From positions 51,291 to 115,290 of the forward strand of contig JARKNW010000082.1 in the NCBI GenBank assembly GCA_029976075.1: a stretch of DNA of 64,000 nucleotides, written 5' to 3'. Both the position numbers and the translations under genes were made by a program. The notes under the pieces were generated by a model. It was given only the letters and a program-made list of their open reading frames with translations. It had not been told where the DNA came from and searched no databases. Each line of letters opens with the position of its first letter. Within the stretch, counting starts at the first letter, position 1. Positions 1-7,845 of the stretch are shown one piece after another. The stretch is from Pleomorphomonas sp. (GTDB lineage Bacteria > Pseudomonadota > Alphaproteobacteria > Rhizobiales > Pleomorphomonadaceae).

Positions 1-1
1 G

Positions 2-844
2 ACCCAGCGCAACCAGGTGGGCATGCGCTTCGTGGCGGAAATGCAGGACATGGCGACCGACTTCGCCCAGACCTCCAACGAGGTTGCCGAGAGCGCCCGT
101 GGCCTGTCGGCCACCGCCGAGGAAACCGCCCGTCAGGCCCAGGCCGTCGCCGCCGCCGCCGAGGAGGCCGCCACCAACGTGCAGACGGTGGCCGCCGCTT
201 CCGAGGAAATGGCCGTGTCGGTCAGGGAGATTTCCAACCAGATCGGTCATTCGGCCAAGATCGCCGACACCGCCTACCAGGAAGCCCAGACCTCCAACCA
301 GCGGATCGCCAGCCTCGCCACCGCCGCCGCGGCGATCGGCGACGTGGTGAGCCTCATCCGCAACATCGCCGACCAGACCAACCTTCTGGCCCTCAACGCC
401 ACCATCGAGGCGGCGCGGGCCGGCGAGGCGGGCAAGGGCTTCGCGGTCGTCGCCGCCGAGGTGAAGCAGCTCGCCGACCAGACCTCCAAGGCGACGCAGG
501 AGATCGAGGTGAAGGTCTCGGAGATCCAGACGGCGACCGACGGTACCGTCAGTTCGATGTCGGAGATCATCAAGACCATCGGCGGCATCAAGGATGCCTC
601 GGCCGCCATCGCCAGCTCGATCGAGCAGCAGGGCGCGACGACCGACGAGATCGCCCGCAACTGCCAGCAGGCGGCGTCCGGCACCACCCAGGTGACGCAG
701 AACATCTCCGGCGTCGGTCAGGCGGCGGAAATGACCGGCTCGGCCTCGACGCAGCTGATGTCGATGTCGACGGAACTGTCGCAGAAGGCCGCCACTCTCA
801 AGGCCTCCGTCCAGACCTTCATGACGGACCTGAACGCCGCCTGA
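2..844 (+). CDS. Methyl-accepting chemotaxis protein, C-terminal part (5' end outside window)
   Basis: The frame is open from the first bases, so this is the signalling end of a chemoreceptor whose sensor and membrane segments lie upstream of the window. The visible part is the long coiled-coil methyl-accepting domain. It contains the conserved hairpin tip that binds CheW and CheA, with the core [19 protein letters not shown] at about residues 115-133 of the visible part, followed by [11 protein letters not shown]. Ala/Glu-rich heptads on both sides carry the adaptation helices. It transmits ligand signals to the flagellar CheA kinase. The ligand cannot be told from this fragment. Confidence 0.93.
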   Translation, partial: TQRNQVGMRFVAEMQDMATDFAQTSNEVAESARGLSATAEETARQAQAVAAAAEEAATNVQTVAAASEEMAVSVREISNQIGHSAKIADTAYQEAQTSNQRIASLATAAAAIGDVVSLIRNIADQTNLLALNATIEAARAGEAGKGFAVVAAEVKQLADQTSKATQEIEVKVSEIQTATDGTVSSMSEIIKTIGGIKDASAAIASSIEQQGATTDEIARNCQQAASGTTQVTQNISGVGQAAEMTGSASTQLMSMSTELSQKAATLKASVQTFMTDLNAA

Positions 845-855
845 GCGGAAACCCT

Positions 856-886
856 CCGCCTTCCCGAGGCATCCTCGGGGAGGCGG
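856..886 (+). terminator. Hairpin after chemoreceptor gene
   Basis: A long GC-rich inverted repeat lies 12 bases after the stop codon. CCGCCT-t-CCCGAGG pairs with CCTCGGG-g-AGGCGG across a three-base loop, giving about 14 pairs including one wobble. No clear T-run follows, so it may need Rho or may act as an mRNA 3' stabiliser. Confidence 0.55.
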
Positions 887-1013
887 GACCGACCTTCGTC
901 ATCGGTCATACCATCCATTCGATATCTGCGATCACCGATTGTGGAATCTTCTCCCTCGCCGTATGGTTGGATGGTGCCGGCATGTTCGCCGGTAGCTGAT
1001 CGAGGGAAATATC

Positions 1014-1319
1014 GTGTCTTTCATCGAAAGCCTGGGCAGGCATGTCGTCGCGGTGGTCGTTGCGCTGCCGCTGATCGCAACCTATCAGCCGGCCTGGGCG
1101 GGTTTTTGCACGCCGCCGTCGGCGCCGTCCTGCCCCGCGACGGGGCGGTTCTACAGCGACTCGGAGATCAGGTCCTGCGAGTCGGACATGCGGTCCTATG
1201 AAAGCTCCGTCAGGGCCTACACCGACTGCCTCAAGGATGAGAGCGATACCGCCGTTCGGGAATACGAGCGGGCCGTCGAGCGCTTCAACTGCTATGCCAA
1301 AGGCTCGACCATGTGCTGA
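1014..1319 (+). CDS. Small secreted Cys-containing protein of unknown function
   Basis: A 101-residue protein starting at GTG, with GAGGGAAA placed 5-10 bases upstream. Residues 1-29 look like a Sec signal peptide: a basic N-terminus, the hydrophobic core VVAVVVALPLIA, and an AWA-like cleavage site. The mature part has about six cysteines, including one at the very C-terminus (GSTMC), and a charged helical stretch rich in Glu, Arg and Tyr. That fits a small disulfide-bonded periplasmic protein. I recognise no family. It stands alone between a terminator hairpin and an intergenic repeat. Confidence 0.6.
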   Translation: MSFIESLGRHVVAVVVALPLIATYQPAWAGFCTPPSAPSCPATGRFYSDSEIRSCESDMRSYESSVRAYTDCLKDESDTAVREYERAVERFNCYAKGSTMC

Positions 1320-1328
1320 GTCCAGATG

Positions 1329-1419
1329 TTTCCGGTGAAAACAGGTTCACCGGAAACCCTCCTTCTCTTTGTTAAGTCGCAATTCCGGGCGGAAAGCCGG
1401 TTCCCACTTTCCCTGAAAC
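1329..1419 (+). repeat. Dispersed intergenic repeat, full-length copy
   Basis: This composite element has two parts. The first is an 11-bp perfect hairpin, TTTCCGGTGAA/TTCACCGGAAA, at 1329-1356. The second is a box beginning GCAATTCCGGGCGGAAA and ending in a CTGAAACTGCTT-like segment. Nearly the same roughly 95-bp unit occurs in the opposite orientation at 48295-48393, and diverged or partial copies lie at 12271, 17840, 48398 and 49034. All are intergenic. The hairpin sits just after the small secreted gene and could end its transcript. Confidence 0.8.
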
Positions 1420-1548
1420 TGCTTGCCCCAATCCTTGTCGGGATTGCCGAGGATGCTGGCGAGGATCGTCATCAGCCGCGCCTGATCGATGCCGGCGATC
1501 AAGCCTCGAACACCGGCGGCTGTCTCGCTGTACGTCCGGGTAGAATTT

Positions 1549-1576
1549 AACAGGTAGACTTGCAAGTTTACCTGTT
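1549..1576. promoter_or_regulatory. 28-bp palindrome, probable MarR operator
   Basis: AACAGGTAgACTTGCAAGTtTACCTGTT is a two-fold symmetric sequence with a single mismatched pair. It ends 8 bases before the first ATG of the MarR gene. Size, symmetry and position fit an autoregulatory MarR dimer site overlapping the promoter or 5' end. The binding protein is inferred from adjacency. Confidence 0.75.
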
Positions 1577-1583
1577 GAGTTGT

Positions 1584-2036
1584 ATGTCTCCCGTCATGAG
1601 CACCCCTCCCGACATGCCGCTCGATGTGGCGGTGACCGAGTTGACGCTGGCGATCGGCCAGCTGTTGCGGCGTTTGCGCGCCGAGACCAACACCGACGGA
1701 CTCTCGTGGTCGCAGACCACGGCGCTCGGCCGGTTGATCCGCGGAGGGCCGATGACGACGGCGGATCTGGCGCGGGCCGAGGCGGTGAAGCCGCAATCGA
1801 TGGGCGCCACGCTGGCCGAGCTGGAACGCGAGGGGCTGGTGGCGCGCCAGCCGCACCCGACCGATGGCCGACAGGTGCTGTTCGCGCCGACGGAGGCCGG
1901 CCACGCGGCGCGGCGACAGCGCAGCGCCGCCAAGCAGAAGTGGCTGATGGCCGCGCTGAGTGAACTCTCCGCCGACGAGCAGCGGTTGCTCGTTTCGGCC
2001 GTTCCCCTGATCAAGCGGCTGAGCGAAGCCGATTGA
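1584..2036 (+). CDS. MarR-family transcriptional regulator
   Basis: About 150 residues with the MarR winged-helix layout: an N-terminal dimerisation helix, a helix-turn-helix (TTADLARAEAVKPQSMGATL), and the wing LVARQPHPTDGRQVLFAPTEAG with the family's DGR turn. I take the ATG at 1584. The ATG at 1596 is equally possible, and a TTG at 1560 would lie inside the palindromic operator, so it is unlikely. The gene heads a run of four same-strand genes (isochorismatase-like, small membrane protein, MFS exporter), so it probably represses this efflux/detoxification unit and itself. Confidence 0.9.
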   Translation: MSPVMSTPPDMPLDVAVTELTLAIGQLLRRLRAETNTDGLSWSQTTALGRLIRGGPMTTADLARAEAVKPQSMGATLAELEREGLVARQPHPTDGRQVLFAPTEAGHAARRQRSAAKQKWLMAALSELSADEQRLLVSAVPLIKRLSEAD

Positions 2037-2065
2037 CCGCCATCCGGACCACCGGAGGACATTTC

Positions 2066-2632
2066 ATGACCGTGACCGCAATCGATCCGAAGACGGCGCT
2101 GATCGTCGTCGATCTGCAGAAAGGCATCGTCTCGCTGCCGACCGCCCAGCCGATCGACGGCGTGGTGGGCAATGCCGCTGCGCTGGCGGCGGCCTTCCGC
2201 CAGCATCGCCTGCCCGTGGTGCTGGTCAACGTGGCCGGCGCCGCGCCCGGCCGCACCGAGGTGCCGCGCGTCCTGCGCGACTTGCCGCCGGACTGGGCCG
2301 TGCTGATCCCCGAGCTCGACCGCCAACCGCAAGACCATCTCGTGACCAAGTATACGCCGGGCGCCTTCACAAACACCGGCCTCGAGGACTTCCTGCGCGT
2401 GCTTGGCGTGACGCAGGTGGTGATCGCTGGCGTCGCCACCAGCAACGGTGTCGAGGTGACTGCCCGGCAGGCCTTCGAACTCGGTTTCAACGTGACGCTG
2501 GCCACCGATGCCATGACCGACATGCGTCCGGAGGCGCACGCCTATTGCCTCAGAGAGGTTTTCCCACGCATCGGCGAGACCGGAACAACCGAGGCGATCA
2601 TCGCGTTGATGGAGAAAGGGGACCGGGCATGA
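2066..2632 (+). CDS. Isochorismatase-family hydrolase
   Basis: A 188-residue protein starting at ATG 2066 behind GGAGG. It shows the isochorismatase fold signatures: the acidic VVDLQKG near the N-terminus, the lysine in TKYTPGAF, and the cis-peptide region VIAGVATSNGVEVTARQAF. The position that carries the nucleophilic Cys in nicotinamidase-like members (usually GVATNxCV) is Asn-Gly here. The protein therefore lacks the catalytic cysteine and is closer in this respect to isochorismate lyase-type members such as EntB or PhzD. The substrate is unknown. Its stop overlaps the next start (ATGA), indicating translational coupling. Confidence 0.85.
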   Translation: MTVTAIDPKTALIVVDLQKGIVSLPTAQPIDGVVGNAAALAAAFRQHRLPVVLVNVAGAAPGRTEVPRVLRDLPPDWAVLIPELDRQPQDHLVTKYTPGAFTNTGLEDFLRVLGVTQVVIAGVATSNGVEVTARQAFELGFNVTLATDAMTDMRPEAHAYCLREVFPRIGETGTTEAIIALMEKGDRA

Positions 2633-2970
2633 GCTGGCTCTACGATCTTTCCTATCTCTTCGGCGGGGCCTTTCTCGCCAATGGCGTGCCGCATTTCGTC
2701 GCGGGCGTCATGGGGCGGTCGTTCCAGAGCCCGTTCGCCAAGCCGCCGGGCGAGGGGCTGTCGTCGTCGACCGTCAACGTCGGCTGGGGCTTTCTGAACT
2801 TCGTCGTCGCCTATCTGTTGATCGCCCACGTCGGCACCTTCGACATTCGCGCCGTCGACCAGGCGGGCGCGGCCGGCCTCGGCGTGCTGCTGATGGGGCT
2901 GCTGTCGGCACGGCTGTTCGGTCGATTCCATGGTGGTGATCTGGCCGGCGCTACGCCGAGCCGTGGCTGA
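2629..2970 (+). CDS. Small integral membrane protein, unknown function
   Basis: A 113-residue protein whose ATG overlaps the preceding stop (ATGA). It has about three hydrophobic segments: LSYLFGGAFLANGVPHFVAGV, the stretch around WGFLNFVVAYLLIAHV, and AAGLGVLLMGLLSARLFG. A conserved-looking GVPHFVAG motif lies in the first. It sits between the isochorismatase-like protein and the MFS exporter in the MarR unit and is probably co-translated with them. I recognise the type (short conserved membrane proteins with a PHF motif) but no assigned function. Confidence 0.7.
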   Translation: MSWLYDLSYLFGGAFLANGVPHFVAGVMGRSFQSPFAKPPGEGLSSSTVNVGWGFLNFVVAYLLIAHVGTFDIRAVDQAGAAGLGVLLMGLLSARLFGRFHGGDLAGATPSRG

Positions 2971-2974
2971 GCCG

Positions 2975-4375
2975 ATGGCCGATCCCGCACAGGAGAAGCT
3001 CAGCCCCGAGGTCTTCAAGGTCTCGGCCGTGGCGCTGTTCGGCACCGTGCTGTCGCAGCTCGACGCCACCATCGTCAACGTGTCTCTGACCAGTCTTGCC
3101 GCCGATCTTCATACGACGCTCTCGACCATCCAGTGGGTGACCAGCGGCTACCTGCTGGCGCTGACGCTGGTGCTGCCGCTCAATGGCTGGCTGGTCGACC
3201 GCATCGGCGCCAGGGCGGTCTATCTCTGGTGTTTCACCGCCTTCACCCTGTCGTCGGCGCTCTGCGGCTTTGCCTGGTCGGCGGGCTCGCTGATCGGCTT
3301 TCGCGTGCTGCAGGGGGTGAGCGGCGGCCTTCTGGCGCCGATGGCCCAGATGATGATCGCCCGGGCAGCGGGGCGGCAGATGGCGCGCGTCGTCGGCTAC
3401 ATCGCCGCGCCGGTGCTGCTGGCGCCGGTGCTCGGCCCGATCATCGCCGGTGCCATCCTGCAGCATGCCTCCTGGCGGTGGCTGTTCCTGGTCAACCTGC
3501 CGGTGGGGGCCATTGCCATCCTGCTGGCCTTCTTCCTGCTCCCCTCGGACAGCGAGCACACGCGGCCCCGAAAGCTGGATTGGGTTGGCCTGATGCTGCT
3601 GTCGCCGGGGCTGACGCTGTTTCTCTACGGCTCGGACAAGATGGGGGAGGCGGTCGGGCGGGTGAGCCTTGCGGCCGGTCTCGCCATGATGGCGGCCTTC
3701 CTCTGGACGGCGCGCAAGAAGGGCGGCGACGTGCTGGTCGACTTGCGTCTGTTCAAGGCCAGGGCATTCTCGACCGCCGCCGTCACCCAGTTCCTCGCCA
3801 ACGGCGGCATGTTCGCCGGGCAGATGCTGATCCCGGCCTTCCTGATCGCCGCCTGCGGCCGCACGCCCGCTGAAATGGGCTGGATGCTGGCGCCGCAGGG
3901 CCTGGGCATGATGGTCATCTATCCTTCGATGGGGCGGCTGACCAAGAGCTTCGGCATCCGCCTGACATCGGCGGGCGGCGCGCTGCTGGCCGGTGTGGCG
4001 ACGCTGGCCTTTGTCTGGCTTGCCATGCAGGGCTTCGCGCTCATCGTGCTGGTGCCGGCGCTGATCCTGCGCGGCATGGGGATGAGCGCGGTGGGCGTGC
4101 CGTCGATGACGGCGGCCTATGCCACGGTCGACAAGGTCAGGCTGCCGATGGCGACAACGTCGATCAACATCGTGCAGCGGCTCGGCGGCCCGACCATGAC
4201 CACGCTGGCCGCCACGTTTCTTGCCTGGCGGCTGGGGTCGGGCACCGGCGGCGCGACCGTCTCGGCGGCCTATGCGGCGGCGTTCCTGCTGCTCGCCGCG
4301 CTGCATCTTTGCACCTTCATGATGGCGATGCGCCTGCCGCGCCAGCTCGGCGACGTGCCGTCACCGAGCGGCTGA
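2975..4375 (+). CDS. MFS multidrug exporter, DHA2 (EmrB/QacA) type
   Basis: About 466 residues from the ATG at 2975. An upstream in-frame GTG at 2930 would overlap the previous gene by 41 bases and is less likely. It has roughly 14 hydrophobic segments. TM1 carries the DHA2 signature LDATIVNVSLTSLA. The WLVDRIGARAV segment is MFS motif A, and LGPIIAGAILQHASWRWLF is motif C, typical of proton-coupled antiporters. It likely exports hydrophobic drugs or metabolites across the inner membrane using proton motive force, controlled by the MarR protein at the head of the unit. Confidence 0.92.
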   Translation: MADPAQEKLSPEVFKVSAVALFGTVLSQLDATIVNVSLTSLAADLHTTLSTIQWVTSGYLLALTLVLPLNGWLVDRIGARAVYLWCFTAFTLSSALCGFAWSAGSLIGFRVLQGVSGGLLAPMAQMMIARAAGRQMARVVGYIAAPVLLAPVLGPIIAGAILQHASWRWLFLVNLPVGAIAILLAFFLLPSDSEHTRPRKLDWVGLMLLSPGLTLFLYGSDKMGEAVGRVSLAAGLAMMAAFLWTARKKGGDVLVDLRLFKARAFSTAAVTQFLANGGMFAGQMLIPAFLIAACGRTPAEMGWMLAPQGLGMMVIYPSMGRLTKSFGIRLTSAGGALLAGVATLAFVWLAMQGFALIVLVPALILRGMGMSAVGVPSMTAAYATVDKVRLPMATTSINIVQRLGGPTMTTLAATFLAWRLGSGTGGATVSAAYAAAFLLLAALHLCTFMMAMRLPRQLGDVPSPSG

Positions 4376-4398
4376 CAGAGAGTGGCGGGTGATCTGGG

Positions 4399-6021
4399 TT
4401 AGCTTGCCGCCGCCAGCGCCTTGCCGGTGCCAACCAACTGGCGGATGCGCGAGGTGGCCGCCGGGGTCAGCTCGGCGGTCCGGAACTCGACGCCGAAGCT
4501 GTCCGCCTCGGCCCAGCGCACCGTTGCCGGAACCGGGACGCCGCCATCGCCGGTGATCGTCAGCTGGTCGCCGATCCTGAGGGAGGCCGGCAGGGCGCCG
4601 GCGAACCGGCCGCCGGTGGGCGAGATGTCGACGCAGGTCGCCTCGGCGATGCCCTTGGCGGTGTTCAGCCTGACCTTGTGGCCGCCGGGAAAGCGGTCGG
4701 CGGCCTGCCGGCGGTCGAGCGGACCGCGGCGAAGCCGGACGAGGAAATCCTGCACGGTGGTCGCCAGGCGATCGCCTTCCGAGGAAAGACTGCCCGAGGC
4801 GCGCAGCAGTCCCCGCGCCAGTTCGGATGTTTCCCGCGCCGTGCCGGTGATGCTGGAAATACGGTCGGAGACCTGTCGCGTGCCGTCGAAGGCGCTGTTG
4901 ACGTTGTGGGCGATCTCGGAGGTCGCCCTGACCTGCGCCTCGATGGAGGCGCGCATGGCCGAGGTGATGGTGTGGATCTCGGCGATGGTGCCGCCGATGC
5001 CCTCGATGCTGCTCACCGCCGCCCGGGTGGCGGTCTGCACTTCGTTGATGTTGCCGACGATCTCGCTGGTCGCCGTGGCGGTCTGCGAGGCGAGCGTCTT
5101 GACTTCCTGCGCCACGACGGCAAAGCCGCGCCCGGCCTCGCCGGCCCGCGCCGCCTCGATGGTGGCGTTGAGCGCCAGAAGATTGGTCTGGCCGGCGATC
5201 TGGTCGATCAGCCCGACCACGGCGCCGATCCGCTCGGCAGCGGCCGACAGACCGGCGACGATGCGGCGCGTTTCCTCTGCGCGGGCGACGGCGCCCTGGG
5301 CGATGGAGGCGGAGCGCTCGACCTCCGCGCCGAAGTCGCTGGCCGAAGCGGACAGCCGGCTGGCCGCCTGCGATGCCTTCTCCACGTCGGTCGATGCGGT
5401 CTTCGAGGTGGTGGCGGCGTCGCTGGCCCGCTGATCGGTGGAGTTGGCGCCATCGCTGAGGTGGGTGGCCGTCGACCCCATGTCGCGCGACGCCTCGACC
5501 AGGCCCTCGACGATCGAGTTGATGGTCGAGCTGAAGTCGTCGGTGGATTGCTCGAACGCCTCGACCCGCTTCTGGATCATGTCGGTGGCGTCGTTGATGG
5601 TGCGGGAGGCGCGCAGCAGGGCGCCCTGCATGCCGTTGGGCAATATGCGGCGGTAGTAGCGGTTCTGGCGCACCGCATCCATCGAGGCGCTGGCCTCGCG
5701 GACGAAGGCATCGATGTGGTCGGCCATGTCGTTGATGGCCTCGGTGAGCGCGCCGGCATCGCCCCGCTGGTCGAAGACGAGGATGCGGGTTTCGAAATCG
5801 CCGTCGGCGAGCGCCTTGGCCACGGCGACCGAACGCCGTACGGCCAGATGCGTCCTGAAGGCAAGCGCCGCCGAGCCCAGGGCACCGAGCGCCGCGAGGG
5901 CGAGCAACACGAAGCCGGCGGCGGAAAGACCCAGCCCGACGCACAGCGCTGCCGCCGCCGCCAGCAGAGCCGTGAGGATGCCCGGCGCGACCGCCTCAAA
6001 GGGCGAAGATGAGCTCGTCAT
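4399..6021 (-). CDS. Chemoreceptor without periplasmic domain, with C-terminal PilZ-like domain
   Basis: 540 residues. A hydrophobic hairpin (about 12-55) has no periplasmic sensor between its helices. A HAMP-like region follows at 60-150, then the methyl-accepting coiled coil with its tip ([20 protein letters not shown], about 278-297). Residues 435-525 form a PilZ-like barrel with the DxSxxG element (DISPTG, 465-470). The upstream arginine motif is imperfect (RRQAADR), so c-di-GMP binding is plausible but not certain. Its start overlaps the PAS gene by 26 bases, which suggests that the soluble PAS protein supplies the sensory input. The pair would form a split Aer-type redox or oxygen receptor tuned by c-di-GMP. 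Confidence 0.88.
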   Translation of the reverse strand: MTSSSSPFEAVAPGILTALLAAAAALCVGLGLSAAGFVLLALAALGALGSAALAFRTHLAVRRSVAVAKALADGDFETRILVFDQRGDAGALTEAINDMADHIDAFVREASASMDAVRQNRYYRRILPNGMQGALLRASRTINDATDMIQKRVEAFEQSTDDFSSTINSIVEGLVEASRDMGSTATHLSDGANSTDQRASDAATTSKTASTDVEKASQAASRLSASASDFGAEVERSASIAQGAVARAEETRRIVAGLSAAAERIGAVVGLIDQIAGQTNLLALNATIEAARAGEAGRGFAVVAQEVKTLASQTATATSEIVGNINEVQTATRAAVSSIEGIGGTIAEIHTITSAMRASIEAQVRATSEIAHNVNSAFDGTRQVSDRISSITGTARETSELARGLLRASGSLSSEGDRLATTVQDFLVRLRRGPLDRRQAADRFPGGHKVRLNTAKGIAEATCVDISPTGGRFAGALPASLRIGDQLTITGDGGVPVPATVRWAEADSFGVEFRTAELTPAATSRIRQLVGTGKALAAAS

Positions 6022-6520
6022 AGCTGGCCGCCTTTGATTTCACGATGTCGTTCAGCGCGGCATAGGAGGCGACAAGCCCGTCCTTGGCGCTTTTCTCGGA
6101 GGCTTCGATGCGCAGCAGGTCCTTGTAGAGAGGGTCGATCACCTCGCGGACGACCCGCCGGTCCGGTACGCGACGGTTGGAATGATAGCCGACCATGTTG
6201 CCGGCCGCGTCATAGGACGGCGTCACGTGGGCGAACACCCAGTAGTAGGCGCCGCTCCTGGCCATGTTCTTGACGAAGGCGAAGATCTCGTGCCCCTCCT
6301 GGATCTGGTCCCACAGGAGCTTGAAGACGCATCTCGGCATGTCGGGATGGCGGATGATCGAATGCGGCTGGTTCATCAGCTCGGCGCGGCTGAAGCCCGA
6401 CACCTTGGCGAACACCTGGTTGGCATAGGTGATCTTGCCCTTCAGATCCGTCTTGGAGACGATGATCTCATCGGGCTGGAACGTCACTTCCTCGGATGTC
6501 GGCTGAATTCGGTTTTTCAT
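5996..6520 (-). CDS. Aer-like PAS domain protein
   Basis: About 174 residues, starting at the ATG giving [12 protein letters not shown]; upstream starts at 6529 and 6553 are possible. One PAS domain fills residues 15-130 and closely follows the aerotaxis-receptor pattern: [22 protein letters not shown], then [32 protein letters not shown] and [11 protein letters not shown]. Aer PAS domains bind FAD. The C-terminal 45 residues are a helical tail rather than a receptor domain. It overlaps the downstream chemoreceptor by 26 bases, so the two are made together and probably act as one split redox-taxis receptor. Confidence 0.9.
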   Translation of the reverse strand: MKNRIQPTSEEVTFQPDEIIVSKTDLKGKITYANQVFAKVSGFSRAELMNQPHSIIRHPDMPRCVFKLLWDQIQEGHEIFAFVKNMARSGAYYWVFAHVTPSYDAAGNMVGYHSNRRVPDRRVVREVIDPLYKDLLRIEASEKSAKDGLVASYAALNDIVKSKAASYDELIFAL

Positions 6521-6719
6521 TGGTCTCATTCCGACTCGCAAGACGGCAATCACCCGAGACCTAGCGTACGTTGGTAAACAAGTGTTCTATGCGCGATGTT
6601 AACCATATGGTTTCGCGATTAACCTTTATGCTTATATACGCGGTTCTCCCTAATCCGGAGTCCAGGCCGGTTCCGCCGTGCCGGCTCGGCGACAGGGCGC
6701 GGTACCACGCAACGACGGC

Positions 6720-7025
6720 TCAGATCTGCATGCCGCCGGCCACCTCGATTCGCTGGGCGTTGACCCAGCCGAAGTCGTCGGAGAGCAGGCCGGCGATCAC
6801 CGGCCCGACGTCGTCGGGAACGCCGGCGCGGCCGAGCGCGGTATGCGAGGCAACCATCTTGTTAACCTCCGGATTGTCGCGGACGATGCCGCCGGAGAAG
6901 TCAGTGGCGATGGCGTCGGGCGCCACCACGTTGACGGCAATGCGACGCGGCCCGAACTCCTGCGCCATCTGGCCGGTGACGACCCGCGGGCCGGCGAGGT
7001 ACGCGGCGTCGCCTGAACGGCGGTC
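6720..7025 (-). pseudogene. C-terminal remnant of a short-chain dehydrogenase/reductase
   Basis: The readable part ends with the typical SDR C-terminus: MAQEFGPRRIAVNVVAPDAI, a substrate loop, then a DDFGWVNAQRIEVAGG-type end. In-frame sequence extends upstream only about 19 codons to a stop at 7026-7028 and has no start. The Rossmann glycine motif and the catalytic Ser-Tyr-Lys are missing. The open stretch abuts the TetR gene, suggesting that a deletion removed the first two thirds of an SDR that was next to or controlled by TetR. It is probably non-functional. Confidence 0.7.
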
Positions 7026-7670
7026 TCACGGAGGGGAAGCCTTCTGCTCGGCACGCTGCATGAAACTGATGACCAGCAATGCCAGGGCCTCCTCGAACTC
7101 CGGGGTGTCAAGGAGGGGGCTGTCCTCCATCACGGCCTGCCGGAGCACGCCGCGTACGGCGCGGGTCAGCACGAAGGCGTCGGCATCCGAGAGCGGCGCG
7201 AGGTTGTCGCCGCGTGCCTTGCGCCAGGCAATGATGATGTAATAGCTGACCGGGCTGAGGTTCTGCGGCAGGCTCTGCGTGGCGAACAGGCGGAGCATGA
7301 CCGTGAACAGGCTCTTGCGGGCCTGGCGGCCGCTGCGGAACAGCCCGACCAGGAGATGGACGATGCGCCGCGCCGTTTCCTCCGCCGGCTCTTCCGGCCG
7401 GCTTTCGATGAGCGAGACGATGCGCTGCTCCATCTCGGCGCGCTGCCGCACGATCAGTTCGACGAGGATCGCCTCCTTGTCCGGGAAATACTGGTAGAGC
7501 GTGCCGATGGAAAAGCCGGCCCTGCGAGCGATCGCGTTGGTATTGAGCCGGTCCTCGCCTTCGTCGGTCAAAATCTGAGTAGCGGCGGCCAGGATGCTGT
7601 CGACCGTGGATTTGGCACGCGCCTGCTTGGGGCGCTTGCGGACGATTTCCTGCGGATTTGCCTCGTTCAT
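7026..7670 (-). CDS. TetR-family transcriptional regulator
   Basis: 214 residues. The N-terminal TetR helix-turn-helix covers residues 18-65 (ILAAATQILTDEGEDRLNTN, AIARRAGFSIGTLYQYFPDK). A helical ligand-binding and dimerisation domain follows. It is transcribed divergently from the RND pump genes, and a 15-bp palindrome lies in the shared spacer. It is therefore the likely local repressor of the pump, released by the pump's substrates. The ligand cannot be predicted from sequence. Confidence 0.92.
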   Translation of the reverse strand: MNEANPQEIVRKRPKQARAKSTVDSILAAATQILTDEGEDRLNTNAIARRAGFSIGTLYQYFPDKEAILVELIVRQRAEMEQRIVSLIESRPEEPAEETARRIVHLLVGLFRSGRQARKSLFTVMLRLFATQSLPQNLSPVSYYIIIAWRKARGDNLAPLSDADAFVLTRAVRGVLRQAVMEDSPLLDTPEFEEALALLVISFMQRAEQKASPP

Positions 7671-7711
7671 TCAGGCGCCACCTTGGTCCTTTTCAAAAGC
7701 GAGTATCAAAC

Positions 7712-7726
7712 CTGAGCAATGCTCAG
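7712..7726. promoter_or_regulatory. Palindrome in tetR / RND spacer, probable TetR operator
   Basis: CTGAGCAATGCTCAG is a perfect inverted repeat around one central base, 42 bases upstream of the TetR start and 120 bases upstream of the RND adaptor start. The position between divergent genes is typical of a TetR operator controlling both. Confidence 0.6.
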
Positions 7727-7845
7727 TATATTCCGGACCGGCCAAAGCCACAAGTTTTGCCGGCGGCGCCTTGCCAACCGGTTCCGTCCCCGGGGCGGTC
7801 CCGGCCGGGTTTTCTCGCTCCTTCCTCATCGAGATCGTTTGTCCA

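Noticed and set aside
7594..7845. Upstream extension of the RND adaptor frame
   Set aside because: It overlaps the divergent tetR gene and the operator palindrome. The lipoprotein signal starts at 7846.
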